A DNA stretch of 64,000 bases, from contig NZ_NBBJ01000005.1 in the NCBI RefSeq assembly GCF_002197665.1, positions 1 through 64,000 on the forward strand, in the 5' to 3' direction. The position numbers were made by a program, and so were the translations under genes. The notes under the pieces are model-generated. The model made no database searches. It worked only from the letters and a program-made list of their open reading frames with translations, and was not told the origin of the DNA. This DNA comes from Sphingomonas mucosissima. Its GTDB lineage: Bacteria > Pseudomonadota > Alphaproteobacteria > Sphingomonadales > Sphingomonadaceae. Positions 36,252 through 49,382 of this stretch are shown piece by piece (positions within the stretch are counted from its first letter, which is position 1; every line of letters begins with the position of its first letter).

Positions 36252-38105
36252 TTACTGTCGCTCGACCTGAGCCACGTCGCGCACCGCGCCGCGGGCGGCG
36301 TTGGTGGTGAGCGCGGCATAGGCGCGCAGGGCGGGGGAGACGTCGCGCTTGCGGCCGAACGGCTTCCAGGCGGCCGTGCCGCGTGCCACCATCGCCTCGC
36401 GTCGGGCGGCGAGCACCGCATCCTCGATGTCCAGCCGCACGGCGCGGTTAGGGATGTCGATCACGATCGGATCGCCCGTTTCGACCAGCGCAATCAGGCC
36501 GCCCTCGGCCGCTTCGGGCGACACGTGGCCGATCGAGAGGCCCGACGTGCCGCCGGAGAAGCGCCCGTCGGTTATGAGCGCGCAGGCTTTCCCCAGCCCC
36601 TTCGATTTCAGATAGCTGGTCGGGTACAGCATTTCCTGCATGCCCGGCCCGCCCTTTGGCCCTTCGTAGCGGATCACCACCACGTCGCCGGCCTTTACCT
36701 CGTTGCCGAGAATGCCGGCGACGGCGGCATCCTGGCTTTCGTAGACGCGCGCCGTGCCGTGGAAGGTGAGGATGCTTTCGTCCACGCCCGCGGTCTTCAC
36801 GATACAGCCTTCGGGAGCGAGATTGCCGTACAGCACGGCAAGCCCGCCATCGTGCGAGAAGGGATGCTCGGCATCGCGGATCACGCCGGCGGTGCGATCG
36901 GTGTCGAGCTCCTTCCAGCGGTTGCTTTGGCTGAACGCCTGCGTGGTGCGGACGCCGCCGGGCGCGGCGCTGTAGAACTGGCGCACGCTCTCGCTGGTCG
37001 TCCGGCTGATGTCCCAACGGTCCAGCGCGTCCGCCATCGTCGGTGCATGGACAGTCGGCAGGCTGGTATCGAGCAGGCCGGCGCGATCGAGCTGGCCCAG
37101 GATCGCCATGATCCCGCCGGCGCGGTGGACGTCCTCCATATGCACGTCCTGCTTCGCCGGCGCGACCTTGCACAGGCACGGCACGCGGCGCGACAGGCGA
37201 TCGATGTCCGCCATGGTGAAGGGCACCTCGCCCTCATAGGCGGCGGCGAGCAGGTGGAGCACCGTGTTGGTCGAACCGCCCATCGCTATATCGAGGCTGA
37301 TTGCATTCTCGAATGCGGCGAAGCTGGCGATCGAGCGCGGCAGGGCGGTGGCGTCGTCCTGTTCATACCAGCGCTTGGCGAGATCAACGATGGTGTGCCC
37401 CGCCTCGCGGAACAGCCGCTCGCGATCGGCGTGGGTGGCGAGCACCGAGCCGTTGCCGGGCAGCGAGAGGCCAAGCGCTTCCGTCAGGCAATTCATGCTG
37501 TTGGCGGTGAACATGCCCGAGCAGGAGCCGCAAGTGGGGCAGGCCGACCGCTCGATCACCTGCACCTCTTCCTCGGTGTAGCTTTCGTCAGCGGCGACCA
37601 CCATGGCGTCGACCAGATCGAGCGCGACCGTCTGGCCGCGAATGTCGGCCTTGCCGGCCTCCATCGGCCCGCCGGAGACGAAGATCACGGGGATGTTGAT
37701 GCGCAACGCCGCCATCAGCATGCCGGGCGTGATCTTGTCGCAATTGGAGATGCAGACCATCGCATCGGCACAATGCGCGTTGACCATATATTCGACGCTG
37801 TCGGCGATCAGATCGCGGCTCGGCAGGCTGTAGAGCATGCCGCCGTGGCCCATGGCGATGCCGTCATCCACCGCAATGGTGTTGAATTCCTTTGCGACGC
37901 CGCCCGCGGCCTCGATCTCCCGCGCGACCAGCTGGCCCAGATCCTTCAGGTGAACGTGGCCGGGGACGAATTGCGTGAAGCTGTTGACCACGGCGATGAT
38001 CGGCTTGCCGAAATCCTCGTCCTTCATGCCGGTGGCACGCCACAAGCCGCGGGCGCCCGCCATGTTGCGGCCGTGGGTGGTGGTGCGGGAGCGATAAACG
38101 GGCAT
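36252..38105 (-). CDS. ilvD: dihydroxy-acid dehydratase
   Basis: 617-aa Fe-S enzyme of branched-chain amino-acid synthesis. Start [21 protein letters not shown] is typical. Cluster cysteines lie in [12 protein letters not shown] and [17 protein letters not shown]; the latter spells the 2Fe-2S/4Fe-4S signature. The end block [24 protein letters not shown] is intact. It is flanked by a 358-nt upstream region with a tandem repeat. Confidence 0.96.
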   Translation of the reverse strand: MPVYRSRTTTHGRNMAGARGLWRATGMKDEDFGKPIIAVVNSFTQFVPGHVHLKDLGQLVAREIEAAGGVAKEFNTIAVDDGIAMGHGGMLYSLPSRDLIADSVEYMVNAHCADAMVCISNCDKITPGMLMAALRINIPVIFVSGGPMEAGKADIRGQTVALDLVDAMVVAADESYTEEEVQVIERSACPTCGSCSGMFTANSMNCLTEALGLSLPGNGSVLATHADRERLFREAGHTIVDLAKRWYEQDDATALPRSIASFAAFENAISLDIAMGGSTNTVLHLLAAAYEGEVPFTMADIDRLSRRVPCLCKVAPAKQDVHMEDVHRAGGIMAILGQLDRAGLLDTSLPTVHAPTMADALDRWDISRTTSESVRQFYSAAPGGVRTTQAFSQSNRWKELDTDRTAGVIRDAEHPFSHDGGLAVLYGNLAPEGCIVKTAGVDESILTFHGTARVYESQDAAVAGILGNEVKAGDVVVIRYEGPKGGPGMQEMLYPTSYLKSKGLGKACALITDGRFSGGTSGLSIGHVSPEAAEGGLIALVETGDPIVIDIPNRAVRLDIEDAVLAARREAMVARGTAAWKPFGRKRDVSPALRAYAALTTNAARGAVRDVAQVERQ

Positions 38106-38463
38106 GGCGTTGGTCTCGGCTGTTACGAAGCGCTGGTTATCGAACCGCTGGATAGCGCATCATGCGCGAGATCGGAAATTTTGGGTGGCTCGGGTCAATG
38201 TCCGGGCGCGAATGTTGACAATGTTGACGCACATAAGCGGTTTTTTCCGAGGCGTATGGATTTCCATTCGGCAGTCCTTCACCCACGCGAGACCGTTCAT
38301 CGCAATGGCGCCATCATGCCTTGGCGGGGCAGCGTAGGACAGGTGCTGATGTTAGTTGCCGGGCCAATCATGGGCGCGTTGAGGCGCGGTCGACGGACCT
38401 TGCAGGCCGGTTATCGGACAACGGTTCGGAGCATTCCGAAATACTGCAAAGCGTTGGCTCCGA
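38106..38463. promoter_or_regulatory. ilvD upstream region with a tandem 9-bp repeat
   Basis: 358 nt without a gene. The 9-mer AATGTTGAC occurs twice head to tail at 38211-38219 and 38220-38228, about 105 nt before the ilvD start. On the ilvD strand this reads GTCAACATT twice. Exact tandem copies at a promoter suggest a regulator site, but the factor is unknown. The rest shows nothing I can name. Confidence 0.4.
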
Positions 38464-39438
38464 TCAGCGGAAGCGAGGGAAGGCAAAAGCGCCGTAGAAG
38501 CGTGCCGGCACGTCGCGCAGGAGGTTAACGCGGCACCGCACGCCTTCCTTGCCCCAGGTGAACAGACGCAAATCCATCTGCCAGTCGCGGATCGCGCCAT
38601 CATCCCAGTAGACGCCGCCGCGCGGGATTGCCTTGGCCTTGATGTGATTGCCGATGCTGCCAAGCGGCACGATCGTGCCCTTGTTATCGCGCACGCGCGG
38701 TTGGAAATGCGGATCGACGACGACCCAGTGGCGCTGCTCGAAGGTACTGGTCTCGCCGCCTTCGATCAAGCTGGAGTCGATCTGGAGCACGATCCAGTGA
38801 CGACCCCAATAATGCATCGCCTGGATGAATTCGCGCAGGCCGGCCTTGCCGAGCCCGAGCCCCATGCTGTCGTGCACGGGGCGCGTGTTGACGCCGGCGA
38901 ACCAGCGCTTGAGCACCCAGGGGTAAGTGATCGACTTGCCGACATCGTCTGCCTTGGCGCTGCCGCCCGGCACGAACCATTCGCGCGTGGCGATCGACAG
39001 GCTCGCCATGGTGAGCCAGTCGAGCGAGGAGATGTGATTGCCTTTGGGCGTCTTTGCGCGGGCCATGTTGATGCCCTTCAGCGCATCCGCGGTGCCGCGG
39101 TCGGGATCGATCTCGAGCTTCCCGAAACTATACTCGCCATGCGTCCAGATCGACGTGGCATAAGCAACGTAGAGGTCGGGGCGATCCTCCAGCAGGCAGT
39201 AGAGGAAGGCGGCGGGGCCGCAATAGCTGGTACCGGCCTGCATCGGCTGGCGCACGCCGCCCAACCGATCGATCAATTGCGAGATCAGGGCGTTGCGGGT
39301 GACGGGCCAGCCGGCGGGGCTGAACTGCAAGGCGCGCGCCGCCTCGGGCGTGGCACCCTTCGGCGGCATGCCCGCCCGGCGAAAGGTTTCGATCATCTGG
39401 CGCGCGGCCTGCAACCGCGCCGGATTGCCGGTAGTCAT
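38464..39438 (-). CDS. papain-like cysteine hydrolase, uncharacterised
   Basis: 324-aa cytosolic-looking protein with no signal peptide. A Cys in GTSYCGPAAFLYCL (Cys73) at the start of a helix, a His in QRHWVVVDPHF (His237) and the Asp five residues on (Asp242) are ordered as in papain-fold peptidases and related amidases. I recognise no family beyond this. Its start overlaps the stop of a DUF805 membrane-protein gene (ATGA), so the two form a unit. Possible roles: a peptidase with its membrane partner, or an effector with an immunity protein. Both are inference. Confidence 0.6.
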   Translation of the reverse strand: MTTGNPARLQAARQMIETFRRAGMPPKGATPEAARALQFSPAGWPVTRNALISQLIDRLGGVRQPMQAGTSYCGPAAFLYCLLEDRPDLYVAYATSIWTHGEYSFGKLEIDPDRGTADALKGINMARAKTPKGNHISSLDWLTMASLSIATREWFVPGGSAKADDVGKSITYPWVLKRWFAGVNTRPVHDSMGLGLGKAGLREFIQAMHYWGRHWIVLQIDSSLIEGGETSTFEQRHWVVVDPHFQPRVRDNKGTIVPLGSIGNHIKAKAIPRGGVYWDDGAIRDWQMDLRLFTWGKEGVRCRVNLLRDVPARFYGAFAFPRFR

Positions 39439-40037
39439 CGGCTGCCCTGCCCCTCGACATACAGCCGGGTGCGATCCTGCGCGGCGCGCATCCCCTGCGA
39501 GATGTCGATCAGTGTATAGCCGATCAGCGCGCCGCCGAGCGTCGCCACCAGCGCCCAGATAACGGCGCGGCGGCGCGCCGCAGGCGAGGCGGTGCCGCCG
39601 ACCGCAAGGGCACCGGTGGGAGGCGGGCCGAAGCGATTGTCGCCGCGTGTGCCGGGGCGAAGAAGCACGGCGGCAAGAAGGACGCCGATCACGATCCAGG
39701 CGGCCGTCATCAGCCAGGGGCTGTCCGCTCGCGTCGAAGAAACGGTGAGCAAGGTGACGCCGACCACGGCAAGGAGGCCGAGCAGCACGCCCCATTTCGC
39801 CGACATGTTCGTATCGTGGAGGCGACGCGACCATTCGGCGAACAGCTTGGCGATGGTGGCGCCAGCGGCCGCTCCGGCAAGGATGTAGGCGACCAACCCA
39901 CCACGATCGAGCGCCACGCCGACCAGCTTCAGAATAATCGCAGCGACGAGAGTTACCGCGGCCGCCCGCACCGGACCTACGCGCCCAATGGTGCAGAATA
40001 CGCCGCTGGTGCCGTGACTATCGCCGCTTGCCGCCAT
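39435..40037 (-). CDS. DUF805 family membrane protein
   Basis: 200-aa protein with about five helices (roughly 25-45, 48-66, 82-100, 108-126 and 158-176). DUF805 marks are RRLHDTNMSAKW (the RLHDTGRSGWW site) and the tail RPGTRGDNRFGPPP. A fifth helix beyond that tail, at about 158-176, exceeds the usual domain. It is coupled by ATGA to the papain-like gene. Function of DUF805 is unknown. Confidence 0.72.
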   Translation of the reverse strand: MAASGDSHGTSGVFCTIGRVGPVRAAAVTLVAAIILKLVGVALDRGGLVAYILAGAAAGATIAKLFAEWSRRLHDTNMSAKWGVLLGLLAVVGVTLLTVSSTRADSPWLMTAAWIVIGVLLAAVLLRPGTRGDNRFGPPPTGALAVGGTASPAARRRAVIWALVATLGGALIGYTLIDISQGMRAAQDRTRLYVEGQGSR

Positions 40038-40203
40038 CTATGATCCTCACCTTTCGGTGCGATACGTCTGCCGGCTCGTCATGTTCCCACTCGCCGACTG
40101 TGATGCGGTGCTGTGTGCCGCTGCTGTGGGCATCGTCATCGTCCGCCCGGTGCTGATCAGACGACTGACATGCGCATCAGGAAGTCCTGAGGTCAGCACG
40201 AAG

Positions 40204-40229
40204 GCGGGGCGGCCCGTCTGCCGCCCCGC
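40204..40229 (-). terminator. gyrB terminator hairpin
   Basis: GCGGGGCGG (40204-40212) pairs perfectly over 9 bp with CCGCCCCGC (40221-40229) around an 8-nt loop, 7 nt beyond the gyrB stop on the minus strand. No long T-run follows. Confidence 0.6.
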
Positions 40230-40235
40230 ACGCCA

Positions 40236-44137
<3,902 letters not shown>

Positions 44138-44205
44138 AGGGGGATGGTAGCGCGGCCAGCGCGCCCGTCCAGCCCGCTTGGCGAAACCGCCCGATGGTCT
44201 TTTGG

Positions 44206-45249
44206 TCAGCCCAACGCGATCCGAGTTGCGTCCTCTCCGATGGCGGCGAACAGGGCGGGCTCGGTGCCGGTCATCCAGACCTGCTGGTGATGCGCGAGGC
44301 GCGCGAACAAGGCGGCGCGGCGATCGGGATCGAGGTGGGCGGCGACTTCGTCCAGCAGCAGGATGGGCGACTGGCTGCGCCGCTCCGCGACCAGATCGGC
44401 ATGGGCGAGAACGATGGCGAGCAGCAGCGCCTTTTGCTCGCCGGTGGAGGCCTGCGCGGCGGCAATGTCCTTGTCGAGATGACGAACGAGGAGGTCGGCG
44501 CGGTGCGGGCCGACGAGGGTGCGGCCCGCCGCGGTGTCGCGCGCGCGGCCCGCACGCAGCGCGTCGAGGAGTGCGGCGGCATCGTCGCTCCAGCCCTCCA
44601 GCGTCAAGGACGCCCGGGGAAAGTCTCCGTCCCGGGCCCGATCCAGTCGGCCCGAGAGCGCGGCCACCGTCTCGGCGCGGGCGGTGGCGACGGCGGTGCC
44701 ATGCTGCGCCATTTGCGTTTCCAGTGCGGACAGCCATTCGGGGTCGGGGTATGGCTCAGCAAGGAGCTTGTTGCGCGCACGCATGGCGGCTTCGTAGCGG
44801 CTTGTCTCGGTCGCATGCGCCGGGGCGAGGGCGAGCGTCAGGCGATCAAGAAAGCGGCGCCGCTCGCTGGCGGGCTCGACGAAGAGCCGGTCCATTGCTG
44901 GGGTGAGCCACAGGACGGAAAGCCACTCGGCAAGCGTGTTGGCGGCGGCGCTGGCGCCGTTGATGCGCACGACGCGCCGCTCAGGGGCGCCAGCCAGGGC
45001 GCCCGTGGCGATCTCGGTCTCGTTATCGAGCGTGGCGGCAACGCCGAACCCACCCGGACCGTCACGCCGGGCGATCTCACCCAGGCTGGATCGCCGCAAG
45101 CCGCGGCCGGGGGCCAGCAGCGATACGGCCTCCAGCACGTTCGTCTTGCCCGCCCCATTAGGGCCGGTAAGCAGCACGAAACCGGGCGCGGGCGGAAGCG
45201 TCAGCGTCGCATGGTTGCGGACATTGGTCAGCACGAGCCGGCGGATCAT
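44206..45249 (-). CDS. recF: DNA replication and repair protein RecF
   Basis: 347-aa SMC-like ATPase. The start [16 protein letters not shown], Walker [40 protein letters not shown], the signature [11 protein letters not shown] and Walker [14 protein letters not shown] all agree with RecF. It loads recombinase at gaps with RecO and RecR. Confidence 0.93.
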   Translation of the reverse strand: MIRRLVLTNVRNHATLTLPPAPGFVLLTGPNGAGKTNVLEAVSLLAPGRGLRRSSLGEIARRDGPGGFGVAATLDNETEIATGALAGAPERRVVRINGASAAANTLAEWLSVLWLTPAMDRLFVEPASERRRFLDRLTLALAPAHATETSRYEAAMRARNKLLAEPYPDPEWLSALETQMAQHGTAVATARAETVAALSGRLDRARDGDFPRASLTLEGWSDDAAALLDALRAGRARDTAAGRTLVGPHRADLLVRHLDKDIAAAQASTGEQKALLLAIVLAHADLVAERRSQSPILLLDEVAAHLDPDRRAALFARLAHHQQVWMTGTEPALFAAIGEDATRIALG

Positions 45250-45606
45250 CCGGCCGGCTTTAGTTTGGCTTCGGGAAAGGCGGAAGTGGTTCACGCCTGC
45301 CGGGCGTTGAAGCGGGCCGGGAAAGCCGACGCGCGTGTTACCGATCGACGGCTTTCGGTGACGCGGGTCGGGCGTGCGGGATGTGAAAGGCGGCGGCAGA
45401 TCCGCTGGGCAGGGAAATGCAACGGCCGGAGCCGCGAGCCGGGGAAGTATCCGGGTTTTAGCCCTGAACCGTCTGCCCCGCGGGGGACGATGCCCGCGGA
45501 GGTGGGCAATGGCCAGGCGAAGAAGCCAAGCCAACAGGTCGTTGGTCGCGCCTACTCGGCCTACCTAACAAAACGGGAGGGAAGCAGACTTCCCTCCCGA
45601 AATAGG
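45250..45606. other. intergenic between recF and coq4 genes
   Basis: 357 nt. It holds the hairpin at 45574-45599 and the recF promoter. I see no gene. Confidence 0.5.
45574..45599 (-). terminator. coq4 terminator hairpin
   Basis: CGGGAGGGAAG (45574-45584) pairs perfectly over 11 bp with CTTCCCTCCCG (45589-45599), loop CAGA, just 8 nt beyond the coq4 stop. On the minus strand the stem is followed by TTTTGTT, as for an intrinsic terminator. Confidence 0.85.
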
Positions 45607-46404
45607 TCAGGCAGCGAGTGCCTGCGGTTCCTGGGCCGGCTCTTCGCGGCGCTGGCTGAGATAGGAGGCCATTTCGTCGCCAAGCTCTTCCTGCGCGCGG
45701 CGGTACAGCACCGGCTCGGTCAGGCCGAGGCGCTTGCGGGCGGCGCCGAGCGGCTCGTCCATGAGCTTGATATAGTCTTCGCCGGCGAGCCACTTGGCGG
45801 CCTTGCCGCGCTGATATCCCTCGATCACCGCGCGGGCGAACAGCGTGCCCTTGGTGATGCGCACGCTCTTGAGCGCGGCGGCCGAGCCGATGAACGCCCA
45901 GCCGGCACCGCCGACCTGCGCATAGCTGAACGCCACCAGCGCCGCTTCGCCCAGGCTTTCGTCAGCCTTGTAGCCGGTCAGGACGTGCCAGATGTCGTGA
46001 ATGTCGCGCGTGCGGCGGCCGAACCACGCATAGGGGTGGTCGATCTCGACATTGGCGTTGCCCTCGCGGCTGACCGCAACGAGGCCGTCCGCCGAATAAC
46101 CGGTGCTGTCTAGGAAATCGCGGTAGGCGGCGCCGACGGTACCGGGGGCGAAACCATCCACCCAGGTGCGATCGGAGAAGCGCTCGGCCAGTTCGGCCTG
46201 CTCGCGCGCGATCCGTCCGCCTTCTTCGGTGCCGAGGAGCTTGGCATAGCCCCATTCCGTGCTGCCGACGTTCAGCGCGCGCATGATGCGAAACACCTGA
46301 ACCGTATCATCGCCATTGTTCAGCAGCTTCTTGATGGCGTCGAGCGCCGTGTTCCAGTCACGACGACCGGTGCTGCCGGGGAAAGGGGGAAGCTTTGCAG
46401 CCAT
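45607..46404 (-). CDS. coq4: COQ4 family protein (ubiquinone synthesis)
   Basis: 265-aa COQ4-like protein. The metal motif HDIWH at residues 136-140 is followed by Glu at 149 and 153, near the HDxxHx11E pattern of the family. FAPGTVGAAYRDFLDSTGYSADGL and HPYAWFGRRTRDIHD are typical. COQ4 takes part in C1 decarboxylation/hydroxylation of coenzyme Q precursors. Bacterial COQ4 proteins occur in sphingomonads and often sit beside a TetR gene; none is seen here, but an operator-like repeat precedes the start. Confidence 0.88.
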   Translation of the reverse strand: MAAKLPPFPGSTGRRDWNTALDAIKKLLNNGDDTVQVFRIMRALNVGSTEWGYAKLLGTEEGGRIAREQAELAERFSDRTWVDGFAPGTVGAAYRDFLDSTGYSADGLVAVSREGNANVEIDHPYAWFGRRTRDIHDIWHVLTGYKADESLGEAALVAFSYAQVGGAGWAFIGSAAALKSVRITKGTLFARAVIEGYQRGKAAKWLAGEDYIKLMDEPLGAARKRLGLTEPVLYRRAQEELGDEMASYLSQRREEPAQEPQALAA

Positions 46405-46716
46405 GTTGATCGACTCCTACTGACAAGACTGTCAATAGCAGTGCCGAACGGTTTCGTCAACGACGGGTTCCGCGATTGCGCCCGGCCGGCAATGTTCAAG
46501 GCGCCGTGCCTTGCCGGCGACAGACGAGCTCAACTGATCGATTGCAGGGTGCGGCGTGTGATTGAGCGGGATGGATCGCAGACGGAAGCGGCATGCCGTC
46601 CTGCCCCGGCGGGCGAGACCCGGCCGATCGATTCTGCGCCGCTCAGAACGTTCCATTAACAAGCGTCGTCTACAGGGCGCCGCGGGGCAGGGGATAAAGA
46701 TGCTGCGGTTCTGGAT
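46405..46716. promoter_or_regulatory. intergenic with TGACA-N4-TGTCA inverted repeat
   Basis: 312 nt between the divergent coq4 and diguanylate-cyclase genes. At 46421-46434 TGACA and TGTCA form an inverted repeat with 4-nt spacing, 17 nt from the coq4 start, a good place for a repressor to block. TetR-type control is inferred. I see no small gene in the rest. Confidence 0.4.
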
Positions 46717-47928
46717 ATGAGTTGGCGTTTACGTATGGCGGGCGACCTTGGGCAGCAGTTGCCCGGGTGGTCCGTGACGCGGTGGCTGGTCGAGCCGGGC
46801 GGGGACATTCCTGACAGCACGCGGCGTACACTCCTGCGCAGCCTGTACAGCACGCTTCCGATCTTTGCAGGCGGCGTGTTGAACACCATTGCCGTGTCGA
46901 CGCTCATCGCTGCGCGCATGCAGACAACGGCTGCTTATGTGTGGGTCGCGCTTGAGGTGCTGCTGGCCGCGCTGCGGCTGCCGACGCTGTATTTCGGGCA
47001 CAAGGCCATGCGGGAGGGCAAGCGCGGACCGACCGATCTCTATATCACGCTTGCCGTGCTCTGGGCCGCCAGCGTCGGCTATGGCACGTTCATGTGCGTG
47101 GCGAGCGGCGACTGGGTTGCCGCGACGCTTGCCTGCCTCTCCGCCGCCGCGATGGTCGGGGGCATTTGCTTCCGCAACTTCGGAGCGCCGCGGCTCGTGG
47201 CGGTCATGATCGCGCTCAGCCTGGGGCCGTGCGTGATTGCCGGTGTTCTTTCCGGCCAGCCGATCCTGCTGCTGACGCTGTTCCAGATCCCGTTCTACCT
47301 CGCCAGCATGACGTCGGCGGCGTTTCAGCTGAACCGGCTGCTGGTGCGGACCATGAAGGCCGAGATGATCAACGATCATCATGCGCGGCACGACCCGCTC
47401 ACCGGCTTGCTCAACCGCAACGGCCTGTCCCGCTGGGCGGGGGAACATGCGGCGCGCGCGGAGGCTGGGCTGGCCGTACTGTATCTCGATCTCGACTGGT
47501 TCAAGACCATCAACGATACGCTGGGGCACAAGGCCGGCGACGCCGTCTTGGTGGCCGTGAGCAAGCGCCTGCAGGAGATTGGCGGCCCCCATGTGCGCGT
47601 CGCGCGGATCGGCGGGGATGAGTTCGTGCTGGTCGCGGAGAATATCGGCCGCGACGGTGCGGAGCAGCTGAAGGCGCGGATCAGCGAGGCGGTGGCCGGG
47701 CAGGCCTATGTCGTGGCGGGGCAGAATGTGCATGTCGGCGCCAGCATCGGCGTGGCGCTTTCGGACGATCATGGTGGGACGCTGTCGGAATTGCTCGACG
47801 TGGCGGACATGGCGCTGCACCACGCCAAGACGAGCAACCGGGCCGCATGGCCGGCCATGGGCCGCGGCGGTGCCGAACCTGCGGTACGGCGGCGCGCGCT
47901 GCGGGTCGTGCACGCGCACACGAACTAG
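46717..47928 (+). CDS. membrane diguanylate cyclase
   Basis: 403-aa protein with six hydrophobic segments in the first 200 residues and a GGDEF domain from about 222. The active site RIGGDEFVLV (residues 299-303 for GGDEF) and LYLDLDWFKTINDTLGHKAGD, split across about 255-275, are intact, so it should make cyclic-di-GMP. The inhibitory RxxD site upstream of GGDEF is missing (G290 and V293 occupy those places). Starts with an ATG 50 nt after a run of plain sequence; the promoter is not evident. Confidence 0.88.
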   Translation: MSWRLRMAGDLGQQLPGWSVTRWLVEPGGDIPDSTRRTLLRSLYSTLPIFAGGVLNTIAVSTLIAARMQTTAAYVWVALEVLLAALRLPTLYFGHKAMREGKRGPTDLYITLAVLWAASVGYGTFMCVASGDWVAATLACLSAAAMVGGICFRNFGAPRLVAVMIALSLGPCVIAGVLSGQPILLLTLFQIPFYLASMTSAAFQLNRLLVRTMKAEMINDHHARHDPLTGLLNRNGLSRWAGEHAARAEAGLAVLYLDLDWFKTINDTLGHKAGDAVLVAVSKRLQEIGGPHVRVARIGGDEFVLVAENIGRDGAEQLKARISEAVAGQAYVVAGQNVHVGASIGVALSDDHGGTLSELLDVADMALHHAKTSNRAAWPAMGRGGAEPAVRRRALRVVHAHTN

Positions 47929-47973
47929 GCGGAAATCAGCGGCGCATCTGCACCCGGGAGCTATCGGGTGCGC

Positions 47974-48354
47974 TTACATCGCGGCTGACTGTTCAGACGG
48001 CTCTATCAGCTCTAGCCGATTGCCGAAGGGATCGGCGACCTAGCAGCGATGGTAGCCGGCGAGAGGCTCATCCCGGATGATCTCGATCCCGGCGCTCGCC
48101 AGGCGACGGATCAAGCCGCCGAGGTCCGCCACGGTGAAGGCCGGATGCGCTTTGCGGGCGGGCCTGAAATCCGCCTCCACCCCGAGGTGCACCCTTAGGT
48201 TGCCGTGTTCGAACCAGCACCCGCCTCGCTTCGCCAGATGCGGTGGCTTCGCTGTCTCCGGAATACCGAGGAGGCCCGCGTAGAAGCGGCGCGCTGCTTC
48301 CTCTTGCCCCGGCGGCAGGGCGATCTGCACGTGGTGGAGCGCTTCGACCCGCAT
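47974..48354 (-). pseudogene. VOC/glyoxalase-family protein with in-frame stop
   Basis: The frame opens at ATG 48354 (RVEALHHVQIALPPG) and reads as a VOC-fold protein: ARRFYAGLLGIPE, CWFEHGNLRVHLGVE, AFTVADLGGLIRRL, then GYHRC followed by TAG at 48040-48042. Without the stop the same frame goes on VADPFGNRLELIEPSEQ to TAA at 47974-47976, exactly the expected end with the last metal ligand Glu. The family usually has Tyr or Phe where TAG stands. The natural product would be 126 aa; the made one is 104 aa and lacks the last strand. Either a recent nonsense change or a base-call error. Confidence 0.78.
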
Positions 48355-48569
48355 GGCATCCTCCGGCCCGGCGCGACTGATCCGCCGAGCCTGATCGGTG
48401 TACACGATCTTGCGCGGAATGACGCGGGGGCTTTGGCTTAGATCATCAGTCCGCGCGGCCAGCTCGCTTACATTCCCTCGTACAACCCCGATCCGGGACT
48501 CTGCGTACAGCGCTCGTTTCGATCCCGTTCTAGCGACCAACTCGCCAAGCAAGATACAAGGAGTTGGCC

Positions 48570-49223
48570 ATGAAATTGGTTGTCAGCGCTAGCCTTCTCG
48601 CACTCGCGATCGCTTCCCCTGCGCAGGCGCAGGTGCAAGCGGGTGACGTGCTGGTCCGGGCGCGCGCCATTGTCGTCTCCCCGACCGAAAAGGCGGGGAC
48701 GGTTAAGCCGGGCTTTCCGACCGGATCGGTGAGCGTTTCGGACAGCGTCGCGCCGGAAGTCGACTTCACCTATATGTGGACGGACCATATCGGCACCGAG
48801 CTGATCCTTGCCACCACCAAGCACGACATCCGGGGTACTGGCTCCATCGCCGCGCTGGGCGACGTGGCGGACACGTGGGTGCTGCCGCCGACGCTGACGG
48901 TGCAATATCACTTCGCGCCCAAGGCCAAGATCCGCCCCTATGTGGGCGCGGGCGTGAATTACACGATCTTCTATTCGAGCGACGCGAGCCGCTCGCTGGA
49001 GAACGCGATCGGGAAGACCGACGTGAAGCTGAAGGATAGCTTTGGCTATGCGCTCCAGGCGGGTGTCGACGTGGACCTGACCAAGCGCGTGTTCCTGAAC
49101 CTTGACGTGAAATATATCGACATCGACACGCGCGCGCGGCTGACCACGGGCGGGGCGGTGAACCGCGTCAACGTCAGCCTTGATCCGATTGTCCCGTCGA
49201 TCGGGCTGGGCATGCGGTTCTGA
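48570..49223 (+). CDS. ompW: OmpW family outer-membrane protein
   Basis: 217-aa eight-stranded barrel. Signal peptide ends PAQAQ. OmpW features: AGDVLVRARAIVVSP, PEVDFTYMWTDHIGTELILAT, LPPTLTVQYHF, RPYVGAGVNYTIFY and the C-terminal GLGMRF. OmpW channels move small hydrophobic compounds across the outer membrane and respond to iron and oxygen. ACAAGGAG lies 8 nt before the ATG at 48570. Confidence 0.93.
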   Translation: MKLVVSASLLALAIASPAQAQVQAGDVLVRARAIVVSPTEKAGTVKPGFPTGSVSVSDSVAPEVDFTYMWTDHIGTELILATTKHDIRGTGSIAALGDVADTWVLPPTLTVQYHFAPKAKIRPYVGAGVNYTIFYSSDASRSLENAIGKTDVKLKDSFGYALQAGVDVDLTKRVFLNLDVKYIDIDTRARLTTGGAVNRVNVSLDPIVPSIGLGMRF

Positions 49224-49382
49224 AGGCGAGGGGCGGGCTGTGCGCCGCCTCCCATTGCTCGGCGATTGGCAGGTGAGCGATCATGCCCGCCGTAGCCCTC
49301 CAGTTCCCCGCACCTTCGTCTCGCTTTCTCTTTGGCCGGACGGCGGCTTTCGGGGATCGGCCTTCCGTGCTGCCGATACGGC

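Noticed and set aside
36111..38528. 805-codon plus-strand frame
   Set aside because: Antisense to ilvD; GC-rich codon bias opens this frame. No domain seen and ilvD is certain.
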